Source of the DNA: Streptomyces sp. NRRL F-6492
GTDB lineage: Bacteria > Actinomycetota > Actinomycetes > Streptomycetales > Streptomycetaceae
Direction: 5' to 3'
NCBI RefSeq assembly: GCF_001280125.1
Contig: NZ_LGEG01000103.1
Location: 1-64,000, forward strand
DNA length: 64,000 nucleotides
Part shown: positions 42,172 through 50,609 of the stretch, piece after piece
Position numbering within the stretch: position 1 is the first letter of the stretch
Layout of the letters: every line of letters begins with the position of its first letter
Translations under genes and position numbers: made by a program
Notes under the pieces: generated by a model
Database searches by the model: none
What the model was told of the DNA's origin: nothing
What the model saw: only the letters and a program-made list of their open reading frames with translations

Positions 42172-42207
42172 GACGGAGGGCCCCGGGAGATCCCGGGGCC
42201 CTCCGTC
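42172..42207. terminator. 17-bp perfect hairpin between convergent genes
   Basis: GACGGAGGGCCCCGGGA pairs exactly with 42191-42207 around GA. It ends transcription from both the 40807/42009 side and the hydratase side. Confidence 0.85.
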
Positions 42208-42325
42208 GTTCCCGGTCGCCCCACGCGCGGTGCCGTTCCCGGTCGCCCTACACGCGGTGTCGTTCCCGGTCGCCCTACGCGTGTTCCAGGAAGATGTCGC
42301 CCTACGCGTGCTCCACGAAGGTGTC
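42199..42325 (-). repeat. 27-bp tandem repeat duplicating the hydratase gene's 3' end
   Basis: Units lie at 42299-42325 (the true gene end), 42272-42298, 42245-42271 and 42218-42244, with a partial copy at 42199-42217. On the minus strand the first two code DTFVEHA-stop and DIFLEHA-stop; the outer copies have drifted. The repeat runs into the terminator. Confidence 0.85.
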
Positions 42326-43156
42326 GGCGAGGACGGGGGCGTCGTCGCGCTCCGCCGCCGTGACCGTCGCCTGGACGCCGCCCTCCACGGTCCACATCCG
42401 GATGCGCAGGGTCTCGCCGGGGAAGACGATCCCGGCGAAGCGGGCGCGGTACGCGCGGACGCGGGCGACGTCCCCGTCGAGGAGGGTGTCCACGACGGCC
42501 TTGAGGGTCATCCCGTAGGTGCAGAGGCCGTGCAGGACGGGCCGGTCGAATCCGGCGAGGGCCGCGAACTCCGGGTCGGCGTGCAGCGGGTTCCAGTCGC
42601 CGGAGAGGCGGTAGAGCAGGGCCTGTTCCTCGCGTACGGGGCGCTCCACGGTCCGGTCGGGCGCGCGGTCGGGCACGGCGAGCCGGTCGGAGGGGCCCCG
42701 GTCGCCGCCCCAGCCGCCCTCTCCGCGCACGAAGATCCGGGCGTCGCTCGTCCACAGCGGGCCGTCGGCGTCGGCGGTCTCGGAGCGCAGGACGAGGACG
42801 GCGGCCTTGCCCTTGTCGTGGACGGCGGCGACGCGGGAGGTGGAGACGGCGCGCCCGCCGGTGGGGAGGGGGCGGTGGAGGGTGATCGACTGGGCGCCGT
42901 GCAGGACGGCCATGAGGTCGACGTCGACGCCGGGGGCGGAGAGGCCGTCGACGATCCCCATGCCGCCGCCCGCGACGGTGGCGAAGCTGGGCAGGACGTG
43001 GAGCCGGGACTCCAGGGTGTAGCGGAGTTCGGCGGGGTCGGTGGCGGGCGTGCCCGCGCCGAGGCCCAGGTGGTAGAGCTGGACGTCCTTGTGGTCCCAG
43101 GCGATCTCGGTGCTGCGGGGTTCGGCGGCGACGGCCTTGGCTGCGTCGATGGGCAT
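42302..43156 (-). CDS. MaoC-type 2-enoyl-CoA hydratase (Hsd4B/ChsH-like)
   Basis: A 284-residue double hot-dog hydratase. The hydratase-2 motif is complete: YRLSGDWNPLHADPEFAALA then GFDRPVLHGLCTYG. The N-terminal half (WDHKDVQLYHLGLGAGT) is the inactive hot-dog repeat typical of actinobacterial members (about 285 residues). It adds water to trans-2-enoyl-CoA with R stereochemistry. A KstR-type box sits 60 bp upstream, pointing to steroid or long side-chain beta-oxidation. ATG 43156 gives MPIDAAKAV. Confidence 0.9.
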   Translation of the reverse strand: MPIDAAKAVAAEPRSTEIAWDHKDVQLYHLGLGAGTPATDPAELRYTLESRLHVLPSFATVAGGGMGIVDGLSAPGVDVDLMAVLHGAQSITLHRPLPTGGRAVSTSRVAAVHDKGKAAVLVLRSETADADGPLWTSDARIFVRGEGGWGGDRGPSDRLAVPDRAPDRTVERPVREEQALLYRLSGDWNPLHADPEFAALAGFDRPVLHGLCTYGMTLKAVVDTLLDGDVARVRAYRARFAGIVFPGETLRIRMWTVEGGVQATVTAAERDDAPVLADTFVEHA

Positions 43157-43215
43157 CGGGCTGCTGCTCCTCACGGGATCGCCCCGGAACGCGGGGCTCC
43201 GGACCGCGATCGCAC

Positions 43216-43229
43216 TAGAACGCGTTCCA
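43216..43229. promoter_or_regulatory. KstR-like operator TAGAACGCGTTCCA
   Basis: The 14-mer fits TnnAACnnGTTnnA exactly and contains the palindrome GAACGCGTTC. It is 60 bp before the hydratase start and about 160 bp before the divergent ABC gene. KstR regulates sterol-catabolic genes in other actinobacteria. Confidence 0.6.
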
Positions 43230-43390
43230 GTTCAGTGGCCCTCCTGTATAGCCGAGGCGGCAGGGCTTGGGAAGCCTCGCCGACGGCACGTCAGAACCCC
43301 TACGGGACCGACCCCCAGGACATTTGTCACCGTCGGACGCGTACATAACGGCCTACCGAGACGGCCCTCACTCTCCGTAACGTCGTGGTC

Positions 43391-44347
43391 ATGAAGCAGC
43401 AGACGCGAGAGAAGCAGGGCCCGGCCGGTGAGTCCGCGATCGCCTTCCGGGCCGTGACCAGGACGTACGGGACCGTCCGCGCCGCCGACGGACTCGACCT
43501 CACCGTCCGCCGGGGCGAGACCGTGGCCCTGCTCGGGCGCAACGGCGCGGGCAAGTCCACCGCCATAGGCCTGCTCCTCGGCCTCGACGAGCCCGACGAC
43601 GGCCGGGTCGAGCTCTTCGGCGGGCCGCCGGCCCGTGCCGTCGCGGCCGGGCGGGTCGGGGCGATGCTCCAGGAGGGCAGGCCGGTCCCCCGGGTCACGG
43701 TCCGTGAGCTGGTCGGCTTCGTCGCCCGCACCTACCCGGCACCGATGCCGGTCGCGGAGGCCCTGGCGCTCGCCGGTCTGACCGGCCTCGCCGGCCGGCG
43801 CGTGGACCGGCTCTCCGGCGGCCAGGTCCAGCGGGTCCGGTTCGCCGTCGCCCTCGCCGGGAACCCGGAGCTGATCGTCCTGGACGAGCCGACGGCCGCC
43901 CTCGACGTCGAGGCCCGGCAGGAGTTCTGGGACGCGATGCGCGGCTACGCCCGCCGGGGCAACACCGTCCTGTTCTCCACCCACTACCTGGAGGAGGCCG
44001 ACGCGTACGCGGACCGGATCGTCGTCCTCGACGCCGGCCGGGTCGCCGCCGACGGCACGAGCGCACAGCTCAAGCGGGCGGCCGGCGGCAGCCTGGTCTC
44101 CTTCGACCTGGCCGGCGGCCCGGCCGGCCCGCTCGACGCGCTGCCCGGCGTGACCTCGTACGAGATCCGGGGCGACCGCGCCCGGCTCCGGACCACCGAC
44201 TCCGACGCGACGGTCCGGGCGCTGGCGGAGCGGGACGCGATCCGGGGCCTGGAGGTCGCCCCGGCCTCCCTGAACGACACCTTCCTCGCCCTCACCCGAA
44301 AGCCCTCCGCTCCGAAGCCGCTCACGACCCTGGAGACGACCCGATGA
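43391..44347 (+). CDS. ABC transporter ATP-binding protein
   Basis: A 318-residue ATPase of the ABC-2 exporter type. Walker A is GRNGAGKST near residue 48, the signature LSGGQ near 140, Walker B LIVLDEP near 158 and the H-loop His in STHYLEEAD. A DUF4162-like C-terminal domain ends with SLNDTFLALT. ATG 43391 is used; GTG 43385 is in frame. It overlaps the permease gene (ATGA). It is in a likely operon with the permease and a histidine kinase, an arrangement common for antibiotic or cell-envelope stress detox pumps. Confidence 0.93.
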   Translation: MKQQTREKQGPAGESAIAFRAVTRTYGTVRAADGLDLTVRRGETVALLGRNGAGKSTAIGLLLGLDEPDDGRVELFGGPPARAVAAGRVGAMLQEGRPVPRVTVRELVGFVARTYPAPMPVAEALALAGLTGLAGRRVDRLSGGQVQRVRFAVALAGNPELIVLDEPTAALDVEARQEFWDAMRGYARRGNTVLFSTHYLEEADAYADRIVVLDAGRVAADGTSAQLKRAAGGSLVSFDLAGGPAGPLDALPGVTSYEIRGDRARLRTTDSDATVRALAERDAIRGLEVAPASLNDTFLALTRKPSAPKPLTTLETTR

Positions 44348-45066
44348 TCACCGCGTACGTACGCCTCGAAGTGCGCCGCACCCTGCGCGACACCGGATTC
44401 GCGATCTCGACGGTCGGCGTCCCGGTGCTGATGTACCTCCTCTTCACCAACCTCGGCGGCGCGGACGACAGCGCGTACCGGACGGCCGCGATGGTCGGCA
44501 TGGCGGCGTACGGAGCGCTGGGCGCCGCGCTCTCCCTCGGCACCGGGATCGCCGAGGACAAGTCCACCGGCTGGCTGCGGCAGTTGAGGATCACCCCGAT
44601 GACGCCCCGGCAGGTGGTGACGGGCCGGGCCCTGACCGGTTCGGTGGTCGTCCTGCCCGCCATCGCGGGGGTGCTGCTCGCGGGCGGCCTGGCCAACGGG
44701 GTGCGGATGGCGGTCTGGCAGTGGGCGGCCGTCGCCGTCACGCTGTGGCTCGGCTCGCTGCCCTTCACCCTGCTCGGCATGGGCAACGGCTACCGGCTCA
44801 CGGCCCAGACCACCGGCGCTGTCAACGTCGCCTGCAACCTGGGGCTCGCGGTCGTCGGCGGCCTGTGGTTCCCGGTCGTGCTCTTCCCCGACTGGCTCCG
44901 GACGCTCTCGGAGTACACGCCGACGAACCGCTTCGCGGAGCTGGGCGTGGCGGTGACCGACGGGCGGGCGCCGACGGCGGCGGCCCTGGCGGTGCTCGCC
45001 TGCTGGGCGGCGCTGTTCGGCGCGTACGCGGCGGTCTCGTACCGTCGTTCGGCACGGGCGGCGTGA
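44344..45066 (+). CDS. ABC-2 type permease
   Basis: A 240-residue membrane subunit with six hydrophobic segments. The family start is RLEVRRTLRDTGFAISTVGV; the characteristic middle region is EDKSTGWLRQLRITPMTPRQ and the late motif NLGLAVVGGLWFPVVLFPDWL. It partners the upstream ATPase to export an unknown substrate. Confidence 0.92.
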   Translation: MITAYVRLEVRRTLRDTGFAISTVGVPVLMYLLFTNLGGADDSAYRTAAMVGMAAYGALGAALSLGTGIAEDKSTGWLRQLRITPMTPRQVVTGRALTGSVVVLPAIAGVLLAGGLANGVRMAVWQWAAVAVTLWLGSLPFTLLGMGNGYRLTAQTTGAVNVACNLGLAVVGGLWFPVVLFPDWLRTLSEYTPTNRFAELGVAVTDGRAPTAAALAVLACWAALFGAYAAVSYRRSARAA

Positions 45067-45092
45067 CGGGCACGGGAGTCGAGGGGGCATCC

Positions 45093-46292
45093 ATGAAGAT
45101 CCGGCGGCGGCGGAGGGAGAGGCTGCGCGAGCGGGGGCCGAGCGGGCTCAGCCTGCTCCCCTGGCTCCTCATGGGCCTGGGCGCGCTCTCGCACCTGCTC
45201 GGCGGCGAGGCCCCGAACCCGTGGATCGGCGGCCTGGGCCTGCTCGCCTTCAACTCCCTGTACATCGCGATCGTCCTGCGCGCCTTCGACCCGCGCGTCC
45301 GGGAGGCGCCGCTGACCTGGTGGCTGCTCGGCGCGCTCGCGGTGCTCACCTTCGGGCTCGCGATCGGCTACGGCCGGGAGTGGCTGCTGCTCTTCCCGCT
45401 CCTGGGCCTGGCGGTGGGGGCGGTGGTGCGGCGCGGGAGGCTGCTGTCCCGGATCACCTTCCCGCTGGTCGCCGGGGTGGCGGCGGTGACGTTCTGGCGG
45501 GACGGCTGGGACTCGTTCGGGGTCGTGTACGGGACGTTCATCTCGGTGATGGTGACGGCGGCCATCCTCGCCCTGAACGAGACGGTCCGCGAGCTCCGGG
45601 CGACCCGGGAGGAGCTGGCGCGGACGGCGGTGGAGAAGGAGCGGCTGCGGTTCTCGCGCGACCTCCACGACCTCCTGGGCCACACGCTCTCGGTGGTCGT
45701 GGTGAAGTCGGAGGCCGCCCGGCGGCTCGCCCCGCACGACCTGGACGCGGCCCTGGCGCAGGTCGCGGACATCGAGTCGGTGGGCAGACAGGCACTGACC
45801 GAGATCCGGGAGGCGGTGACCGGCTACCGGGAGGGCAGTCTGGCGGCCGAGCTGGACCGGGCGCGCGACGCGCTCTCCTCGGCGGGCATCGAGCCGGTCG
45901 TGCGCCGCTCGGGGCCGCTCCTGGAACCGGCGGCGGAGGCGCTGTTCGGCTGGGTGGTGCGGGAGTCCGTGACGAACGCGGTGCGGCACAGCGGGGCGTC
46001 CCGCTGCGTCGTCGAGGTCTCCGGCCCGGCGGCCGGCCGGGCCCGTCTGACGGTCACCGACGACGGCCGGGGCGACGGGCCGGACGACGGGCCGGGGCCG
46101 GGGGCCGCCGGGCCGGGACCGGGCGGTCCGGGCAGCGGGCTGCGCGGCCTGCGCGAGCGGCTCGCGGCGGCGGGCGGCACGCTGGAGTCGGGACCGGCCC
46201 CGGGCGGCGGCTTCCGGGTCGTCGCGGAACTCCCCGTGGAGACGCCCGGGTCGGGGGCCGGCCCCGGGGAGGCGGGGGCCGGCCGCTGCTGA
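45093..46292 (+). CDS. Sensor histidine kinase (HisKA_3, LiaS/DesK-like)
   Basis: A 399-residue kinase. About five or six membrane segments fill residues 20-150. The H-box is SRDLHDLLGHTLSVVVVKSE (His near 191), the N-box VVRESVTNAVRHSG and the G-box GSGLRGLRERL. A Gly/Pro/Asp-rich insertion splits the ATP lid. It probably senses the membrane or drug and acts with the response regulator at 47232. The two are separated by an opposite-strand gene. Confidence 0.93.
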   Translation: MKIRRRRRERLRERGPSGLSLLPWLLMGLGALSHLLGGEAPNPWIGGLGLLAFNSLYIAIVLRAFDPRVREAPLTWWLLGALAVLTFGLAIGYGREWLLLFPLLGLAVGAVVRRGRLLSRITFPLVAGVAAVTFWRDGWDSFGVVYGTFISVMVTAAILALNETVRELRATREELARTAVEKERLRFSRDLHDLLGHTLSVVVVKSEAARRLAPHDLDAALAQVADIESVGRQALTEIREAVTGYREGSLAAELDRARDALSSAGIEPVVRRSGPLLEPAAEALFGWVVRESVTNAVRHSGASRCVVEVSGPAAGRARLTVTDDGRGDGPDDGPGPGAAGPGPGGPGSGLRGLRERLAAAGGTLESGPAPGGGFRVVAELPVETPGSGAGPGEAGAGRC

Positions 46293-46300
46293 CGGTCCGG

Positions 46301-47131
46301 TCAGCCGACGATGGCGACCGGGGCGTCCCAGGCGTTGCGGTCGACGTTGATGGTGTGACCGCCGCGGGTCTCCTTGCTGTTGGCCTTGTACTGGTGGCCG
46401 CGGCTGTGGTCGGTGTACAGCTTCGGGTCCCAGGGCCAGTCCTTGGTGGTGGTCTCCTGGCCGTTCCACAGGGCGTACCAGAGGTTGCCCGGCAGGTCCG
46501 TGCGGTCCTTGGCGGTGGCGATGGCCTTGGCGCTGGAGGTGCTGAAGCCGTAGAGCCCGGCGCGGTAGGTCTTGGCGCGCAGGGTCTTGGTGAAGGAGCG
46601 CACGTAGGCGAGGGTGGCGTCGTTGCAGGCCTTGTCGGCGATGTCGTACGACTCCATGTTGAGGTAGATCGGGCTGCCGGGCTTCATGCCGAGCGCGGCG
46701 GCCCTGGCGATCGCGTCGTTGGCGTTGGCGGCCCCGACCGAGGCCGCGGTGGCCGCGGTGAACCGCTCCTTGTTCAGGCTCTTCTGGCAGGGCGGCTGGG
46801 CGCCGACGTACAGGGGGATGATCCGCCAGCCGAGGTTGCTGACCGACTTCACCCAGGGCTGGGTGAGGTTGGGCTGGGCGCAGCCGCGGTTCTTGCCGCC
46901 GATGTAGACGGCGACGCCGCCGTAGTGGGCGTCCTTCTTCCACGCCGTCATCGCGGCGAGCGAGGGCGCCGTGCAGGCATCGAACGCCCGGCCGGTGTAG
47001 GTCTTCTGCGCGGGCCACGCGGGGGCGGCCATCGAGGTCTGCGCCGCGATCCCGGCGCCGGCCACGACGACGACGCCGGTCGTCGCCAGGGCGATGTAGC
47101 GGCCTTTTCTGGACAGCCGGTGCTTGGGCAT
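46301..47131 (-). CDS. Secreted DUF1906 (glycoside-hydrolase-like) protein
   Basis: A 276-residue exported protein. A signal peptide with basic start (MPKHRLSRKGRYIALATTG, then GAGIAAQTSMAAPA) precedes the DUF1906 domain from about residue 45 (TYTGRAFDACTAPSLAAMTA, GGVAVYIGGKNRGCA, then LGWRIIPLYVGAQ). This is a TIM-barrel related to GH25 lysozymes. Acidic residues are present in YLNMESYD. A cell-wall glycan target is presumed. It is inserted between kinase and response-regulator genes. Confidence 0.9.
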   Translation of the reverse strand: MPKHRLSRKGRYIALATTGVVVVAGAGIAAQTSMAAPAWPAQKTYTGRAFDACTAPSLAAMTAWKKDAHYGGVAVYIGGKNRGCAQPNLTQPWVKSVSNLGWRIIPLYVGAQPPCQKSLNKERFTAATAASVGAANANDAIARAAALGMKPGSPIYLNMESYDIADKACNDATLAYVRSFTKTLRAKTYRAGLYGFSTSSAKAIATAKDRTDLPGNLWYALWNGQETTTKDWPWDPKLYTDHSRGHQYKANSKETRGGHTINVDRNAWDAPVAIVG

Positions 47132-47231
47132 TTCCCCACCCCATACGTACGAAGTTCCACGGATTCCGGCCCCGTCCCCCCGGGGCGCGCCCACCCTATC
47201 CCGGGGCCGCGCACGCCCTACCCTGGTCCCC

Positions 47232-47873
47232 GTGACCGAGATGCCGCGGGACCACCGCCCGGGAAAGTCCGTGAGGGTCCTGCTCGCCGAGGACCAGGGG
47301 ATGATGCGCGGGGCGCTGGCCCTGCTGCTCGGCATGGAGCCGGACATCGAGGTGGTCGCGCAGGTCGGGCGCGGGGACGAGATCGTGGACGCGGCGCTCG
47401 TGGCGCGGCCGGACGTGGCGCTGCTCGACATCGAGCTGCCGGGGCGCTCGGGGCTCGACGCGGCGGCGGACCTGCGGGACGAGGTGCCGGACTGCCGGGT
47501 CCTCATCCTGACGACGTTCGGCCGGCCGGGCTATCTGCGGCGGGCGATGGAGGCGGGGGCGGCCGGGTTCCTGGTGAAGGACGGGCCGGTGGAGGAGCTG
47601 GCCGAGGCGGTCCGCAAGGCCCTGCGGGGCGAGACGGTCGTCGACCCGGCGCTCGCGGCGGCGGCCCTCGGCGCGGGCCCGAACCCCCTGACAGCCCGCG
47701 AACGGGACGCGCTGGCGGCCTCGGTGGACGGCGCGACGGTCGCGGACATCGCGGCCGTCCTGCACCTCTCGGAGTCCACGGTCCGCAACTACCTGTCCTC
47801 CGCGATCGGCAAGACGGGCACCCGCAACCGCATGGAGGCGGTGCGGGCGGCCCGACGGCAGGGCTGGCTCTGA
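47232..47873 (+). CDS. NarL/LuxR-type response regulator
   Basis: A 213-residue regulator. Receiver domain: acidic pair E20-D21 (VLLAEDQ), phosphoacceptor D66 in VALLDIELPG, Thr of LILTTFGR and Lys of FLVKDGP. The LuxR HTH is in the C-terminal 60 residues (LTARERDALAASVDGATVAD, then LHLSESTVRNYLSSAIGK). GTG 47232 or ATG 47241 can start it. It is likely the partner of the kinase ending at 46292 and regulator of the ABC genes. Confidence 0.93.
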   Translation: MTEMPRDHRPGKSVRVLLAEDQGMMRGALALLLGMEPDIEVVAQVGRGDEIVDAALVARPDVALLDIELPGRSGLDAAADLRDEVPDCRVLILTTFGRPGYLRRAMEAGAAGFLVKDGPVEELAEAVRKALRGETVVDPALAAAALGAGPNPLTARERDALAASVDGATVADIAAVLHLSESTVRNYLSSAIGKTGTRNRMEAVRAARRQGWL

Positions 47874-47890
47874 ACCGGCGCGGCGCGACG

Positions 47891-47907
47891 GCCCCCGTGC
47901 CGGGGGC
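47891..47907 (+). terminator. Small GC hairpin after the response regulator
   Basis: GCCCCCG-TGC-CGGGGGC, 18 bp after the stop; 7-bp perfect stem. Confidence 0.5.
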
Positions 47908-48041
47908 GTGCGGTCCGGCCACCGCCCTCGGGCCGCGCCCGACGCGGGAGGGGGCCCCGGTGCCCGATGCCGTCCCTAACCGACGAGGCGGCGGCGCCAG
48001 TCCAGGGGCGTGACGGTGACGGCCCGGCCGGGATCGCCGTC

Positions 48042-48893
48042 CTACTCGGTGGGGAGGCCGACCGCCGTGAGGGCGGCCACGACCTCGCGGCCGACGGCCG
48101 CGGTGGTCTCGGACGAGCCGTCGAAGCCTCCGTAGAGGAGCGTCAGCCCGTGGCCGGCCGCGGCGGAGTCCGTGCACTGGGTGTGGAAGTAGACGAAGCC
48201 GCGGGTGTCGGGGCCTCCTTCGTCGCCGATCCCGTCCTGGCCGCAGGCACGGCAGCAGGTGAAGTTCTCGCGGGCGGTGATGCCGGCCTCCTCCAGGGCG
48301 GTGAACGCGCGGGTGAGCCGCTCGGGGTCGGTCTCGCCCCGCCACGCGGCCTGCTCCGCGACCCGCTCCAGCCACAACCGGTCGGCCAGCGCCTGCGCCT
48401 GCTCGCGCGAGACGGGCCGGCGGTCCTCGGTGACCAGGTACTCCTCCGCGACCTCGGCCAGTTCGGCGCGGGAGGCGTAGCCGCCGGCCAGTACTTCGCG
48501 GACGCGCTTCTCCAGCGTCTCGCGCTCGTCCTCGCCGAGATCGAGCGGCGGCACCTCGCGGACGGGGCCCGTGTCCAGCGGCGACCAGGACGGGCCGTCG
48601 TCCCAGCCGGCCTCCCGGCGGGCCCAGCCGGTCATCGCCGCGGCCACGTCCCCGGGCCCGCCGACCATGGTGTGGAAGTGCCGGTCGGCGGCGCCGTCGC
48701 GGTGCTCCAGCGTGTAGTCGCCGCCGGTCTGGTGCCAGACCTGGACGAAGACGTCGGGCAGGTCGGGTATCCGCTGGACCACCAGGAACCGGTCGTCCTC
48801 GCCGCCGATGCGCCGGACCAGCCCGGCCAGCTCCTCGGCGGACACGCGGACGTGCCGCTCCCCGTTCTCCGTATGCACCACGATGTCGAGCAT
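48042..48893 (-). CDS. DUF6891-like hypothetical protein
   Basis: A 283-residue protein. The N-terminal part (VSAEELAGLVRRIGGEDDRF ... YTLEHRDGAADRHFHTMVGG) is like an immunity-type SUKH/DddK-sized domain. The C-terminal part, with FTCCRACGQDGIGDE and GFVYFHTQCTDSAA, matches the DUF6891 pattern of paired cysteines and HTQ. Metal binding is possible. ATG 48893 gives MLDIVVHTENG; an earlier ATG at 48911 exists. Function unknown. Confidence 0.8.
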   Translation of the reverse strand: MLDIVVHTENGERHVRVSAEELAGLVRRIGGEDDRFLVVQRIPDLPDVFVQVWHQTGGDYTLEHRDGAADRHFHTMVGGPGDVAAAMTGWARREAGWDDGPSWSPLDTGPVREVPPLDLGEDERETLEKRVREVLAGGYASRAELAEVAEEYLVTEDRRPVSREQAQALADRLWLERVAEQAAWRGETDPERLTRAFTALEEAGITARENFTCCRACGQDGIGDEGGPDTRGFVYFHTQCTDSAAAGHGLTLLYGGFDGSSETTAAVGREVVAALTAVGLPTE

Positions 48894-48947
48894 GCACAGA
48901 CTCTGGCACACCCCTCTGACAGTGGACCCGCCGGGGCCCGGCCGCCC

Positions 48948-50402
48948 CTAAGGGGTGCCCCGGCGTCCGGACCTCGGCAGCCACAGCAGCATCAGTACGG
49001 TCGCGCCGAGCAGGATCGACGCCGAGACGCGGAAGGCGGCCGCGTAGCCGGAGGTGAGGGCGGCCGGGTCGGGGGTGCCGTGGACCGGGCCGGTGACGGC
49101 GGCGGCGACGGTGGAGAGGGTCGCGAGGCCGAGGGCGCCGCCCATCGTGCGGGAGGTGTTGACGAGGCCGGAGACGAGGCCCGCCTCGCCGGGGGCGGCG
49201 CTGGAGGTGGCGAGGGTGGCCAGCGGGGTGGTGGCCAGGCCGATGCCGCCCATCATGAGGATGCCGGGGCCCAGGATCGTCGTCAGGAAGGTGCCGTCGA
49301 CGCCCATCGTGGACTGCCAGGCGAAGCCGGAGGCGGCGACGAGGGCGCCGATGACGGCGAGGGCGCGGGCGCCGAGGGCCGGCATCAGGCGGGGCGCGAG
49401 TTTAGAGCCCAGGACGACGGCGAGGGAGCTGGGGACGAGCGCCAGGCCGGCCTGGAGCGGGGTATAGCCGAGGACGTTCTGCGCGTACACCGTCATGAAG
49501 AACCACATGCCGAAGGAGCTCGAACCGAACAGCAGGATCGCCGTGTTGGCCGCCGACACCGTCCGGGTGCGGAAGATCCTCAGCGGCATCAGCGGGGCCG
49601 CCGTGCGGGCCTCGACCGCGACGAACGCGGCGAGCAGGACGAGCGCGCCGAGGAGCGTCAGGAGGGTCTTCGGGTCGCCCCAGCCCGCCTCCTCGGTCTG
49701 GACGATGCCGTACGCGAGGGTGGCGAGCCCGCCGGTGACCAGGACCGCGCCCGGCAGGTCGAGGCGGCGGCCGGTGCCGGGGCGGCTCTCGCGGAGCCAG
49801 AGGAGGGCGCCGGCGAGGACGAGCGCGCCGATGGGGACGTTGACGAGGAGGACCCAGCGCCAGGACAGCAGGTCGACGAGGAGGCCGCCGACGAAGCCGC
49901 CCGCCGCGCCGCCGGCCGCGCCGACCGCCGTCCAGGTGCCGATGGCCCGGCTCCGGGCGGGCCCGGGGGCGACCGCGCCGGTGACCAGGGTCAGGGTGGC
50001 GGGCGACAGGACGGCCGCGCCGAGGCCCTGCACGGCGCGCCCGGCGACGAGCTGCCAGCCCTCCTGCGCGAGGCCGCCCGCGACGGACCCGGCGGTGAAG
50101 ACGGCGAGCCCGAGCAGGAACATCGCCTTGCGCCCGTAGAGGTCGGCGGCCCGCCCGCCGAGCAGCATGAACCCGGCGAAGGCGATCGAGTACGCGTTGA
50201 GGACCCACTGGAGACCGAGCCCCGAGAGCCCGAGGTCGGCCCGCAGCGACGGCAGCGCCACGTTCACGACGGAGACGTCGAGCACGACGAGGAACTGCCC
50301 CGCGCAGGCCACCAGGACGACCGCCCAGGCACGGGGCGCGAGTGCGGGAGGGACGACGGGGGACGCACTGGTGACGGAGTCGGTCTGCGGCATGACGGTC
50401 AT
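48948..50402 (-). CDS. DHA2-family MFS multidrug exporter
   Basis: A 484-residue, 14-segment transporter: LDVSVVNVALPSLRADLGLS is the DHA2 signature, LLGGRAADLYGRKAMFLLG motif A, and GAVAPGPARSRAIGTWTAVG motif C region. Exports hydrophobic drugs or antibiotic intermediates. It starts at ATG 50402 (or 50393). No adjacent TetR, unlike the exporter at 16846. Confidence 0.92.
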   Translation of the reverse strand: MTVMPQTDSVTSASPVVPPALAPRAWAVVLVACAGQFLVVLDVSVVNVALPSLRADLGLSGLGLQWVLNAYSIAFAGFMLLGGRAADLYGRKAMFLLGLAVFTAGSVAGGLAQEGWQLVAGRAVQGLGAAVLSPATLTLVTGAVAPGPARSRAIGTWTAVGAAGGAAGGFVGGLLVDLLSWRWVLLVNVPIGALVLAGALLWLRESRPGTGRRLDLPGAVLVTGGLATLAYGIVQTEEAGWGDPKTLLTLLGALVLLAAFVAVEARTAAPLMPLRIFRTRTVSAANTAILLFGSSSFGMWFFMTVYAQNVLGYTPLQAGLALVPSSLAVVLGSKLAPRLMPALGARALAVIGALVAASGFAWQSTMGVDGTFLTTILGPGILMMGGIGLATTPLATLATSSAAPGEAGLVSGLVNTSRTMGGALGLATLSTVAAAVTGPVHGTPDPAALTSGYAAAFRVSASILLGATVLMLLWLPRSGRRGTP

Positions 50403-50609
50403 GGTCGCAGAGGCCTCCGGCCCCGTACATACGCCGTGGGTCCTACGGCCGTGGCCCGATCCCGGTCCCGGCCCACGGGGCCCGCGTCCGGACCGCCCCT
50501 CCACCGTCCGCTCGCATTCCCCCGCGAACGACGGCGTCCGGGGCCGGTAGGGTGGGAATCTTCGGCCGGCGGAAGTCCTCCGGAGTACCGGCAGGCGGTC
50601 CCGACACCG

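Noticed and set aside
42199..42325. CRISPR-like array
   Set aside because: The 27-bp units are tandem with no spacers and derive from the hydratase gene end.
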